Source: an uncultured Muribaculaceae bacterium (lineage in GTDB: Bacteria; Bacteroidota; Bacteroidia; Bacteroidales; Muribaculaceae). Taken from it: a DNA stretch of 28,503 nt. The stretch's first letter is position 1; each line of letters begins with the position of its first letter. Position numbers and translations under genes: made by a program. A model generated the notes under the pieces. The model saw nothing but the letters and a program-made list of their open reading frames with translations. It was not told the DNA's origin and did not search any database. This document shows, in pieces, positions 8,350 to 15,563 of the stretch. The stretch lies in the NCBI GenBank assembly GCA_910585285.1, contig CAJUDL010000013.1, positions 50,529-79,031 on the forward strand. Reading direction: 5' to 3'.

Positions 8350-8376
8350 AAAATCTGATCGTGAACTTTTTGATAC

Positions 8377-8413
8377 GAAAATTTGTATTATATGAAAATT
8401 CGTATTAATTTTG
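8377..8413 (+). promoter_or_regulatory. Promoter with overlapping direct-repeat operator for the small-protein cassette
   Basis: TTTG at 8382-8385, 20 bp, then TAATTTTG at 8406-8413, an exact TAnnTTTG match, 42 bp before the 45-aa gene. The core is built from two copies of GAAAATTYGTATTA (8377-8390 and 8394-8407) with a 17-bp period. One covers the -33 box and the other reaches the -7 box, an arrangement expected for a repressor site. Confidence 0.6.
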
Positions 8414-8454
8414 CATTGCAATTAGTTTTAAGTTTAATTTAAATTTTATCGCAA

Positions 8455-8592
8455 ATGCAATATGATTTAAATGAGGATGAGGCAGAACTGATTGAAATCA
8501 TAAGAAATCTACGAAGAGCATTCCCCAATGGCTATAAAGAGCAGTTATGGCTCGCTCAGGAAATGTTTGATAAACTCGTAGATTTGCCTTAA
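8455..8592 (+). CDS. Small acidic protein of 45 aa, first gene of the DUF5053 cassette
   Basis: A 45-codon gene starting at the ATG at 8455: MQYDLNEDEAELIEIIRNLR and then a PNGYKEQLWLAQEMFDKLVD helix, ending in LP. It is acidic, helical and has no signal peptide. Similar short proteins (acidic start, a RN-hydrophobic helix, PNG turn, LFD near the end) are, from general familiarity, common in Bacteroidales beside DUF5053-type genes, which supports it being real despite its size. It stands immediately after a full-consensus promoter and is followed by a perfect hairpin. Function unknown; a regulator or an antitoxin-like partner of the next gene are speculative options. Confidence 0.6.
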   Translation: MQYDLNEDEAELIEIIRNLRRAFPNGYKEQLWLAQEMFDKLVDLP

Positions 8593-8595
8593 TCC

Positions 8596-8616
8596 TGGTA
8601 TCCCCTTGGGATACCA
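8596..8616 (+). terminator. Perfect 9-bp hairpin between the two cassette genes
   Basis: TGGTATCCC (8596-8604) and GGGATACCA (8608-8616) with a CTT loop, just after the first cassette gene. No clear U-run follows, so an attenuator or partial terminator that lowers expression of the second gene is likely. Confidence 0.5.
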
Positions 8617-8659
8617 ACTTAAAACTAATTTGTTTCGAATTAAGTAAATCATCTATTAT

Positions 8660-8908
8660 ATGCAAAGCAGTTCTCAGGTTTTAACCGATGCAAAAACTCG
8701 TTTATCGGATATTCTTATGACAATCTCTTGGAGAGAATTCGCAAGATCATATTTCGGTAAATCCAGCTCATGGCTATATCATAAACTGGATGGAAAAAAA
8801 AGTGATGGTTCTTCCGGAGGTGGATTTTCACCCGATGAAACCGAGAAACTCAGACAATCCTTGTTGGATTTATCTGAAAGAATCTCAAAAGCTGCCTCAT
8901 CCTTATAA
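8660..8908 (+). CDS. DUF5053-like small protein
   Basis: An 82-aa cytosolic protein. After a short N-terminal helix (LTDAKTRLSDILM) comes ISWREFARSYFGKSSSWLYH, which has the look of a helix-turn-helix with the recognition helix around KSSSWLYHKLDG. A glycine/serine linker then leads to a C-terminal helix (SPDETEKLRQSLLDLSERIS). This layout matches DUF5053, a Bacteroidetes family of unknown function (recognised from memory of the family). The basic middle and HTH-like pattern suggest nucleic-acid binding; that is inference. It follows the 45-aa gene by 67 bp and is closed by a good hairpin at 8928-8961. Confidence 0.7.
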   Translation: MQSSSQVLTDAKTRLSDILMTISWREFARSYFGKSSSWLYHKLDGKKSDGSSGGGFSPDETEKLRQSLLDLSERISKAASSL

Positions 8909-8927
8909 ACTTAAAAATAATTGTACG

Positions 8928-8961
8928 AAAATACCTGGGTATTAATTAACCCGGGTATTTT
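8928..8961 (+). terminator. Terminator of the DUF5053 cassette
   Basis: Arms 8928-8940 and 8949-8961 form a 13-bp stem with one G-U pair and an 8-nt AT loop, 20 bp after the DUF5053 stop. The AAAA and TTTT ends of the stem act as A- and U-tracts, so it can work in both directions. Confidence 0.65.
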
Positions 8962-9003
8962 GCATTATTAAATGGTGTGTTCAGTTTTATGTTCCATTTT
9001 CAA

Positions 9004-9254
9004 ACCAGATTTCTAAAATCCTGATTTATCGGGCTGTGCCCGATAAGGTGAAAGGTTATAGGTAAAGGGTAAAAGTGAATAGGCGTGTCTCAACAATCAT
9101 ATTAAAGATTTACAGCATCGCTAATCTTTCACACCTTGTGGTGTTTAAGGTTGGACGCGGACAGAACGGATGGCACGCGGATTCCTTGATATCAATAAAA
9201 TTCCTCTTCCCTGCTGTGAGACTGCAGTTGCGAGCAACAGCAGCTACGATCTGA
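9004..9254 (+). repeat. Third copy of the left-end repeat family
   Basis: The segment 9004-9090 repeats the unit at 92-178: a hairpin TTATCGGGC/GCCCGATAA (9026-9046), the purine-rich tail and a GGCGTGTCT end. At 9222-9248 is a 27-bp copy of the central arm found at 263-289, with one difference. The bases just before it (about 9190-9221) also match the spacer of the left element in reverse complement. The stretch between (9091-9190) shows a small ACACC/GGTGT hairpin and no gene. Confidence 0.7.
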
Positions 9255-9354
9255 AAAAGATTGAAAATTTGCAATATTGATTGGCGGATTTCTGCAACCT
9301 AAGTGTCTAATATATACTCAGTCAAAACAAGTACGATTCCAACCAATATTTATC

Positions 9355-9520
9355 ATAAACAAACTCATTAGATATAGCTTCTTTCTTTTTGCAATGGCAA
9401 CATTCCTGCCTGTAATTATGTCCTGTAGTCGTGGCGATAAAGAACAGCGGCATATAGTATCTTTATGAACTCTTTTATTGGAGTGTTACTGCCTTCAAAT
9501 GGATTTCATTAGGAAAACAG
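9355..9520 (+). pseudogene. Decayed 5' end of a CxxC/DUF1573-type lipoprotein gene
   Basis: From 9355 the frame reads INKLIRYSFFLFAMATFLPV, then IMSCSRGDKEQRHIV, a lipoprotein leader whose SC-x-G-x-KEQ-x-IV part lines up with ISCTGSNKEQQDIV of the intact gene at 984. The expected start codon is ATA, and a stop follows at 9466-9468. In another frame, slightly downstream (about 9470-9510), FIGVLLPSNGF resembles the WVGKEIVIPEGLGF that comes next in the intact protein. Start loss, stop and frameshift together mark a relic. It stands directly upstream of barrel copy 2. Confidence 0.5.
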
Positions 9521-9525
9521 ACGAC

Positions 9526-9592
9526 ATTTGTGACATTTTCGGCATTTCTCCGTAATAATAGGGGGGAGGAACGGGAATTTTGATTAACTTTA
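9526..9592 (+). repeat. Leader segment shared by barrel copies 2 and 3
   Basis: The sequence from TTTGTGACATTTTCGG through a GGGAATTTT to a TAACTTTA (9585-9592, one base off TAnnTTTG) is repeated upstream of copy 3 at 12545-12609. It probably carries the promoter region of copy 2, though no proper -33 box is visible here. Confidence 0.5.
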
Positions 9593-9614
9593 CGTAAATA
9601 AGTATTTCTACATC

Positions 9615-12542
9615 ATGAAAAAGTGTATTCCTTTGCTTTGTGTGTTATTCCTTGTTATTGCATCTGGATTAGATGGCAGCCGGATGGTTTCGGCTCAGAC
9701 CGACGCTCCAAAGAAAGCGAAGAAGGAGAAAGTCGACAGCATAGAGCTGAAAGGAGAGGTGTACGACCGTATGACCACGCGACATGTGCCTGAAACAAAA
9801 ATCGAGATATTGCGACCCGACAGTTCCCTGATTTCAAGCGCGAAAGGAGGATGGAAAGGATTATACTGGCGAGATAGAATGGGGCTGGTAGAGGATTCAA
9901 CTTCAAAATATACTGTAACACTTCCGAAGATAGAGGGTAACTATATAATCCGCGTCAGTAAGGACGGATATGAAACCAAATATGTGCCCTATGCCCTGAA
10001 CGGTCTCAAGAAAAGAGAGGATGAACGCACTGCGCCGAAGATATATCTCAGCAGGATAAAAGTCAAAAATCTGGAAGAGTTTACCGTGAAGGCAAGTAAG
10101 GTGATGTTCTATCACAAGGGCGACACCATCGTCTACAATGCCGATGCGTTCATGCTTCCGGAGGGTTCGATGCTTGACGCGCTCATCGCGCAGATGCCGG
10201 GAGTAGAGATAAAGGATGGCGGAAAGATCTATGTTAACGGAAGGTTTGTAGAATCCCTGCTTCTTAACGGCAAGGATTTCTTCAAAGGGAACCAGAACGT
10301 CATGCTTGAGAATATCGGTGTCTATGCGGTGAAGGATGTGGCTGTATATGAGAAGAAAGAAGACATGGCTGCCATTCTTGGCGAAAGAGGTGATGTGGAG
10401 AAGGAATATGTGATGGATGTCCGTCTCAAAAAAGACCACATGGCTGGAAACATGATAAATGCCGAAGCCGGAGGAGGAACAAAATCGCGATACATCGGCA
10501 GACTGTTCGGCATGCATTATACCAGCAACAGTCGGGTATCTCTCTATGGCAATGCAAACAACATCAATCAGGAGAATAAGCTGACTCAGTCGGAACGCGA
10601 ATACTATACTCACATGGGCAGGGGAATTCTGCGCAAAATAAATGGCGGTATTGATTATTTTGCCGACAATGCGCTTCACACATGGGAGATTGCCGGTAAT
10701 GTCGATGCGAATTATACCGATCGCCGCACCAACACTGTGACCAATGCGATCAATTATCTCCAGACTGCCGACAACTTCGATTTTTCCGGAGTTAATGCGC
10801 GTGCCCGTGATTTTTCTGTTTCCACTTTTCATAATTTCAAGATAAAGAAAGAGCGTTGGAACCTGGAGCTTAAGCCCCAGTTCTCCTACAATAAGAACCG
10901 CAACAACGACGAGACTGTGGCTGCAACTTTCAACCGAGAGATCCAGAATCTCAATGAAAGCATAATAAAGGCTATATATTCCGGCAATTACAGAGATCTG
11001 CAGACGGCACTGATTAACCGCAATCTGAAGATCTACGAGGCTGACGGTCACGGTTACGATGCTCAGTTGCAGGGTTCGTCGAAGATAAAGATACCTAACA
11101 GTCCCGATGCTGTGGAACTTAAGTTCACGGCAAAATATGACAGGAAAAGCATGTTTGGCAATACGCTGCAGGATATATGTTTCGGGTTCACGCCCGCATC
11201 TTCCCTGCTCCAGAACCGCTATCAGAGCAACCATCCTCAATATAATCTGAAGCTTCAGGGACTGGCGCGTTATTATTTCAATATCCCCTTCGGCAGCCTG
11301 AATGCAAGCTATGAGTTTGTTCACACGCAGAACCGCAAGAATTCGGATATGTCTCTTCTTGAGGCGATGGCGGAGAATTCGATGGCGGAGTTTGTGCCCG
11401 GGGAATTGCCCGTGCCCGACCTTGCCAACAGCTATGCCAGCAAGTTCTATAAGAACCAGCATATATTGAAGCTGACATGGTATTGTAAGAAGAAATACAG
11501 CAATGTAAACTGGAACCTGACCATTGAACCCAAGTTCTTTCTTGAGCGTCATGACCTCTTCTATCACCGGGGGGAAACAAATGCTGATCCGCATCGTTCA
11601 TTCGTGAGATTCAACATTGAGAGGGCACGTTTCATACTTAAGGATAACAAAAGCAAATGGGATATATATGTTTCCTATAGAATGCAGCAGACAGCTCCGA
11701 ACCTTCTCAACATGATAGACATTCGGGACACTACTGATCCTCTGAACATCAGACTTGGAAATTCCGACCTTAAGAATTCAACCCGTCACTCGCTGGGAGG
11801 ACATTATTACCACGATCTTTCTAAAAAATTCACGCACAGCGTTTATCTTAATTTAGAATGGACAGCCAATGATTTTGTGACGGGATATCGTTACGATTCC
11901 TCTACCGGTGTCAGAACCACGCGGACCTACAATGTTTCCGGCAATAATTCCGGCTCACTGCAATATTCTGTTTATTATCGGTTTGGTCCGATGGATGCCT
12001 TTTATGTTGACAATTCGATACAGGGAGGATATCAAAACTATGCAAATATGATCGGGTATGATACCGAGCCGGTGAAACAGAAAGTAAGTTCCAAGGGTAT
12101 ATACGAGGAGTTCCGGACGGGTTACCGTACGGAGAAATTGTCTGCCATGTTGGCAGGAGGTGTTAATTGGGATAAATCGAAATCAGACGGTCCGATGATC
12201 ACCAAAAACAACAGCGGTCTCTGGGGATTGGGTGCAGAACTGGATGCGAAGCTTCCGTTTAATTTCAGCATAGGCACAAAATTCAGGATGATGAAGCGGT
12301 TTGGCTATGTGGAGGATTCGATGAATACGGTCGATTGTATATGGGATGCACAGCTCGGCTACAGTATTGCGAAAGGTGTATGGCGCATCACTCTTGATGC
12401 TAAGGATATACTCAATCAGAACAAAGGTATCAGTTACAGAGTGAGCGCGACCGGACGCACGCAGACCCTCTCGACCGTGCTTCCCCGTTACCTGATGCTC
12501 TCAGTGCACTACCGCTTCGATTTCAAACCCAAACGCAAATAG
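9615..12542 (+). CDS. Outer-membrane beta-barrel protein, copy 2 (OMP_b-brl_3-type)
   Basis: 975 aa, with the same plan as copy 1: signal peptide to about residue 27, carboxypeptidase-regulatory-like domain (IELKGEVYDRMTTRHVPETK), plug-like region (FTVKASKVMFYHKGDTIVYN, EIKDGGKIYVNG, GKDFFKGN), barrel with DPLNIRLGNSDLKNST and the terminal LMLSVHYRFDF strand. From 9607 to 9656 the DNA is identical to 5287-5336 of copy 1, and the last ~95 bases differ at only a few sites, while the middle has diverged throughout. A long open frame on the opposite strand is a shadow of its codon use. The relic lipoprotein gene lies just upstream; copy 3 follows with a 126-bp gap. Confidence 0.85.
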   Translation: MKKCIPLLCVLFLVIASGLDGSRMVSAQTDAPKKAKKEKVDSIELKGEVYDRMTTRHVPETKIEILRPDSSLISSAKGGWKGLYWRDRMGLVEDSTSKYTVTLPKIEGNYIIRVSKDGYETKYVPYALNGLKKREDERTAPKIYLSRIKVKNLEEFTVKASKVMFYHKGDTIVYNADAFMLPEGSMLDALIAQMPGVEIKDGGKIYVNGRFVESLLLNGKDFFKGNQNVMLENIGVYAVKDVAVYEKKEDMAAILGERGDVEKEYVMDVRLKKDHMAGNMINAEAGGGTKSRYIGRLFGMHYTSNSRVSLYGNANNINQENKLTQSEREYYTHMGRGILRKINGGIDYFADNALHTWEIAGNVDANYTDRRTNTVTNAINYLQTADNFDFSGVNARARDFSVSTFHNFKIKKERWNLELKPQFSYNKNRNNDETVAATFNREIQNLNESIIKAIYSGNYRDLQTALINRNLKIYEADGHGYDAQLQGSSKIKIPNSPDAVELKFTAKYDRKSMFGNTLQDICFGFTPASSLLQNRYQSNHPQYNLKLQGLARYYFNIPFGSLNASYEFVHTQNRKNSDMSLLEAMAENSMAEFVPGELPVPDLANSYASKFYKNQHILKLTWYCKKKYSNVNWNLTIEPKFFLERHDLFYHRGETNADPHRSFVRFNIERARFILKDNKSKWDIYVSYRMQQTAPNLLNMIDIRDTTDPLNIRLGNSDLKNSTRHSLGGHYYHDLSKKFTHSVYLNLEWTANDFVTGYRYDSSTGVRTTRTYNVSGNNSGSLQYSVYYRFGPMDAFYVDNSIQGGYQNYANMIGYDTEPVKQKVSSKGIYEEFRTGYRTEKLSAMLAGGVNWDKSKSDGPMITKNNSGLWGLGAELDAKLPFNFSIGTKFRMMKRFGYVEDSMNTVDCIWDAQLGYSIAKGVWRITLDAKDILNQNKGISYRVSATGRTQTLSTVLPRYLMLSVHYRFDFKPKRK

Positions 12543-12577
12543 TTTTTGTGACATTTTCGGTATTTCTGCGTAATATA

Positions 12578-12609
12578 TTTGGGTGATGGGAATTTTTAAA
12601 CTAATTTTG
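12578..12609 (+). promoter_or_regulatory. Promoter of barrel copy 3
   Basis: TTTG at 12578-12581, 20 bp, then TAATTTTG at 12602-12609, a full -7 match. It predicts transcription starting near 12616, leaving a leader of about 50 nt before the ATG at 12669 and disfavouring the in-frame ATG at 12621. Confidence 0.6.
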
Positions 12610-12668
12610 TCGTTGTTGGTGTGAGGATAGGTGTCATACCAATAAACCATTTGAAATCTAAGGACATC

Positions 12669-15563
12669 ATGAACAAAGGCTTTTCTTTCTTCGGAGCGTT
12701 GCTCGCCGCTATATTGGGTCTCGTTGTTGCCGATGCATCCGCTGCCGGCGCAGCAAAAGTCGACAGCATAGCTCTGACAGGTAAAATTTACGATAGACTT
12801 ACTACACGCCATGTGATAGGCACGAAAGTTGAGGTGCTCCGTCCTGACAGCAGCGTGATTTCTTCTGTGGAGGGGGGACACACGTATTATGACTACAACG
12901 AGCGTGCAAACACATTGAAGAAGGATTCTACTTCCCAGTATTCCATCAATGTGCCGCGCGTGGCTGGGAATTATCTTATAAAGGTCACAAAGGATGGGTA
13001 TGAACCTCATTATCTGTCGTATTCCCTCGCGTTCAACAAGCGCGATATGGAGAAGGAGGTGCCGAAAATATATCTCAGTCGTCAGAAAGTAACAACTCTG
13101 GAGGATTTCACGGTCAAGGCGAGCAAGGTGATGTTCTATAACAAAGGGGACACTATCGTATATAACGCCGATGCTTTCATGCTTCCGGAGGGTTCGATGC
13201 TTGACGCCTTGATCGTGCAGATGCCGGGTGTGGAAATTAAGGATGGAGGCAAGATCTATGTCAACGGCAGGTTTGTGGAAACGCTGCTCCTTAACGGCAA
13301 GGATTTCTTCAAAGGAGATCAGAACGTTATGCTTGAGAATATAGGAGCGTATGCGGTGAAGGATGTGGCTGTGTATGAAAAAAAGGATGACATGGATACC
13401 ATTTTAGGTGACCGGGCGGACGTTGACAAGGATTACGTGATGGATGTGCGGCTGAAGAAAGATTACATGACCGGATTCATGATCAATGCCGAAGCCGGAG
13501 GGGGTACCAAATCCCGTTATCTCGGTCGTCTTTTTGCTATGTCGTATACCAACAATACCCGCGTTAGTCTATATGGCAATGCCAACAATATCAATAAGAA
13601 AAACAGACTCACGCAGGAGGAGTTTGAGCTCTATGACGGTGATGGCGAAGGAATCACCCGCAAAATTAACGGAGGTATAGATTATCTCGCCGACAATGCC
13701 CTCCACACGTGGGAAGCGTCGGGAAATGTGGATGCTTCGTATAACGATAACCGCAACATGGTCATTACCAATGCCGTGAATTTCCTTCAGACTGCCGACA
13801 ACTATGATTTCTCGAACCGCGACATGAGGGCGCGCGATTTCTCTCTGTCAACTTTCCATGATTTCAAACTTAAAAAGGATTCGTGGAACATGACTTTGAA
13901 ACCTCAGTTCTCTTACAATAAAAAGCGTGACAACGATGAGACTGTTGCCGCTACTTTCTCCGAAGAAATGCAGGGCATTGACAAGGAGATGGTTAAATCC
14001 ATATATACTCTCAATGATAGCGAGTTGCGCAAGGCTCTGATCAACCGCAACCTGAAGAATCTTGAATCGAACAGTCACGGATATGACGCGCAGTTCAATG
14101 GCGAGACAAGGGTGAAGATTCCGGGCAGTTCCGATGCCATGGTCTTCAAGTTGCAGAGCAAGTATTCACGCAGCAGTCTCTTCAGCGACGAATTGCAGGA
14201 CATCTGTTTCGGAGAGATTCCGACATCTTCTCAGTTGCAGCATCAGTTCACAACAGAGCGTCCGCATTACAGCTTCAACATTCAGGCTCTGGCGCGATAC
14301 TATTTCCGTGTGCCGATAGGTAATCTGCAGGCAAGCTATGAGTTCGCCCACACGCAGACCCGCAAAAATTCGGATATTACCGCTCTTGAGGCGTTTGCGG
14401 AAAACTCGATGGCTGAATTCACTCCGGGGATGATTCCGGTGCCCGATTTAGCCAACAGCTACACAAGCAAGCTTTACAAGAATGAGCATCGCATCAAGAT
14501 AAAATGGGCATATAAGAAGCAGTATGAGCGCGGCAAGCTTGAGTTGGCATTGCAGCCCCAGTTCTTTTTCGAAGACCAGCATCTGTTCTATCATCGGGGC
14601 GAGACTTTTGCCACGCCCAACAGATCGTATCTCCGGTTCAAGCTTGAGGATTGCAAATTTGTATGGGATGCGAAGGAATGGTTCCTGCGGGCTTCTTATA
14701 CAATTGATCAGACTTCAGTGAATCTTGTTAATCTGGTTGATGTGCGCAACACCACTGACCCCCTTAACATATGGGTTGGCAATCCGGATCTTAAGAATTC
14801 TACCGCGCATACCGTGAATCTGACATTCCGCCATTTCCCTAATAAAAAGCTTTCGCAATATGTGTCTTTCCATGCCGTATTCAAGGACAACGATTTTGTG
14901 AGCGGTTACCGCTACGATTCCCAGACCGGTGTGCGCACCATGAAGACCTACAATATTTCGGGCAATAACAATATGGATTTGTATCACAACATTTTCTATC
15001 GCTTCGGACCTTCCGACAGTTTTCGGATATCCAACTTTATAAGCGGCGGAATATCAAATTATTCCAACATGGTAGGTTATGATGCAGACCCAACGCCACA
15101 GAAGGTGCGCAATTATACGTTTCAGGAAGATATAGACCTTGGTTATCGCACCGAGAAATATCTCTTATCGGTTAGTGGCGGGGTGGCTGTAAACAACACT
15201 CATTCTGCCGGTGTTCTGCCAACACGCCTCAATAACGGTGTCTGGTTTGGCAGACTGTATGGTCATGTTGCGTTGCCTTTCAATTTCAGTGTAGACACGG
15301 AATTCAGTGTAGTAAAACGCTACGGATATCTTGATGAATCCATGAACACCACCGACTGCGTATGGAACGCTACCCTCGGCTATGAAATCAACAAAGGCGT
15401 GTGGCGCATATCTCTCGACGCAAAAGATATCCTGAACCAGAACAAAGGTCTCAACTACACAGTGAATGCCAACGGACGCACGCAGACCCTCAACACAGTG
15501 CTTTCACGCTACCTGATGCTCTCTGTGCACTACCGCTTCGACTTCAAACCCCGCCGGAAGTAG
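12669..15563 (+). CDS. Outer-membrane beta-barrel protein, copy 3 (OMP_b-brl_3-type)
   Basis: 964 aa from the ATG at 12669, which begins a clear signal peptide (MNKGFSFFGALLAAILGLVV) and sits in the same ACATC-ATG context as copies 1 and 2. An in-frame ATG at 12621 would add 16 residues before it. Domains as in the other copies: regulatory-like domain (ALTGKIYDRLTTRHVIGTK), plug-like region with FTVKASKVMFYNKGDTIVYN, and barrel with DPLNIWVGNPDLKNST. Its signal peptide and 3' end differ from copies 1 and 2, so it did not share the recent exchange at the ends. The last 34 bp overlap the 3' end of the convergent RND pump gene. Confidence 0.85.
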   Translation: MNKGFSFFGALLAAILGLVVADASAAGAAKVDSIALTGKIYDRLTTRHVIGTKVEVLRPDSSVISSVEGGHTYYDYNERANTLKKDSTSQYSINVPRVAGNYLIKVTKDGYEPHYLSYSLAFNKRDMEKEVPKIYLSRQKVTTLEDFTVKASKVMFYNKGDTIVYNADAFMLPEGSMLDALIVQMPGVEIKDGGKIYVNGRFVETLLLNGKDFFKGDQNVMLENIGAYAVKDVAVYEKKDDMDTILGDRADVDKDYVMDVRLKKDYMTGFMINAEAGGGTKSRYLGRLFAMSYTNNTRVSLYGNANNINKKNRLTQEEFELYDGDGEGITRKINGGIDYLADNALHTWEASGNVDASYNDNRNMVITNAVNFLQTADNYDFSNRDMRARDFSLSTFHDFKLKKDSWNMTLKPQFSYNKKRDNDETVAATFSEEMQGIDKEMVKSIYTLNDSELRKALINRNLKNLESNSHGYDAQFNGETRVKIPGSSDAMVFKLQSKYSRSSLFSDELQDICFGEIPTSSQLQHQFTTERPHYSFNIQALARYYFRVPIGNLQASYEFAHTQTRKNSDITALEAFAENSMAEFTPGMIPVPDLANSYTSKLYKNEHRIKIKWAYKKQYERGKLELALQPQFFFEDQHLFYHRGETFATPNRSYLRFKLEDCKFVWDAKEWFLRASYTIDQTSVNLVNLVDVRNTTDPLNIWVGNPDLKNSTAHTVNLTFRHFPNKKLSQYVSFHAVFKDNDFVSGYRYDSQTGVRTMKTYNISGNNNMDLYHNIFYRFGPSDSFRISNFISGGISNYSNMVGYDADPTPQKVRNYTFQEDIDLGYRTEKYLLSVSGGVAVNNTHSAGVLPTRLNNGVWFGRLYGHVALPFNFSVDTEFSVVKRYGYLDESMNTTDCVWNATLGYEINKGVWRISLDAKDILNQNKGLNYTVNANGRTQTLNTVLSRYLMLSVHYRFDFKPRRK

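Noticed and set aside
9903..11594. Long open frame of 563 codons on the minus strand opposite barrel copy 2
   Set aside because: It lies fully inside a clear barrel gene, similar antisense frames occur opposite copies 1 and 3, and the translation has no recognisable domain; codon bias of the sense gene explains it.
12621..12668. Upstream ATG for barrel copy 3
   Set aside because: It lies only ~12 bp after the -7 box and adds 16 residues before a normal signal peptide; the ATG at 12669 shares its context with copies 1 and 2.
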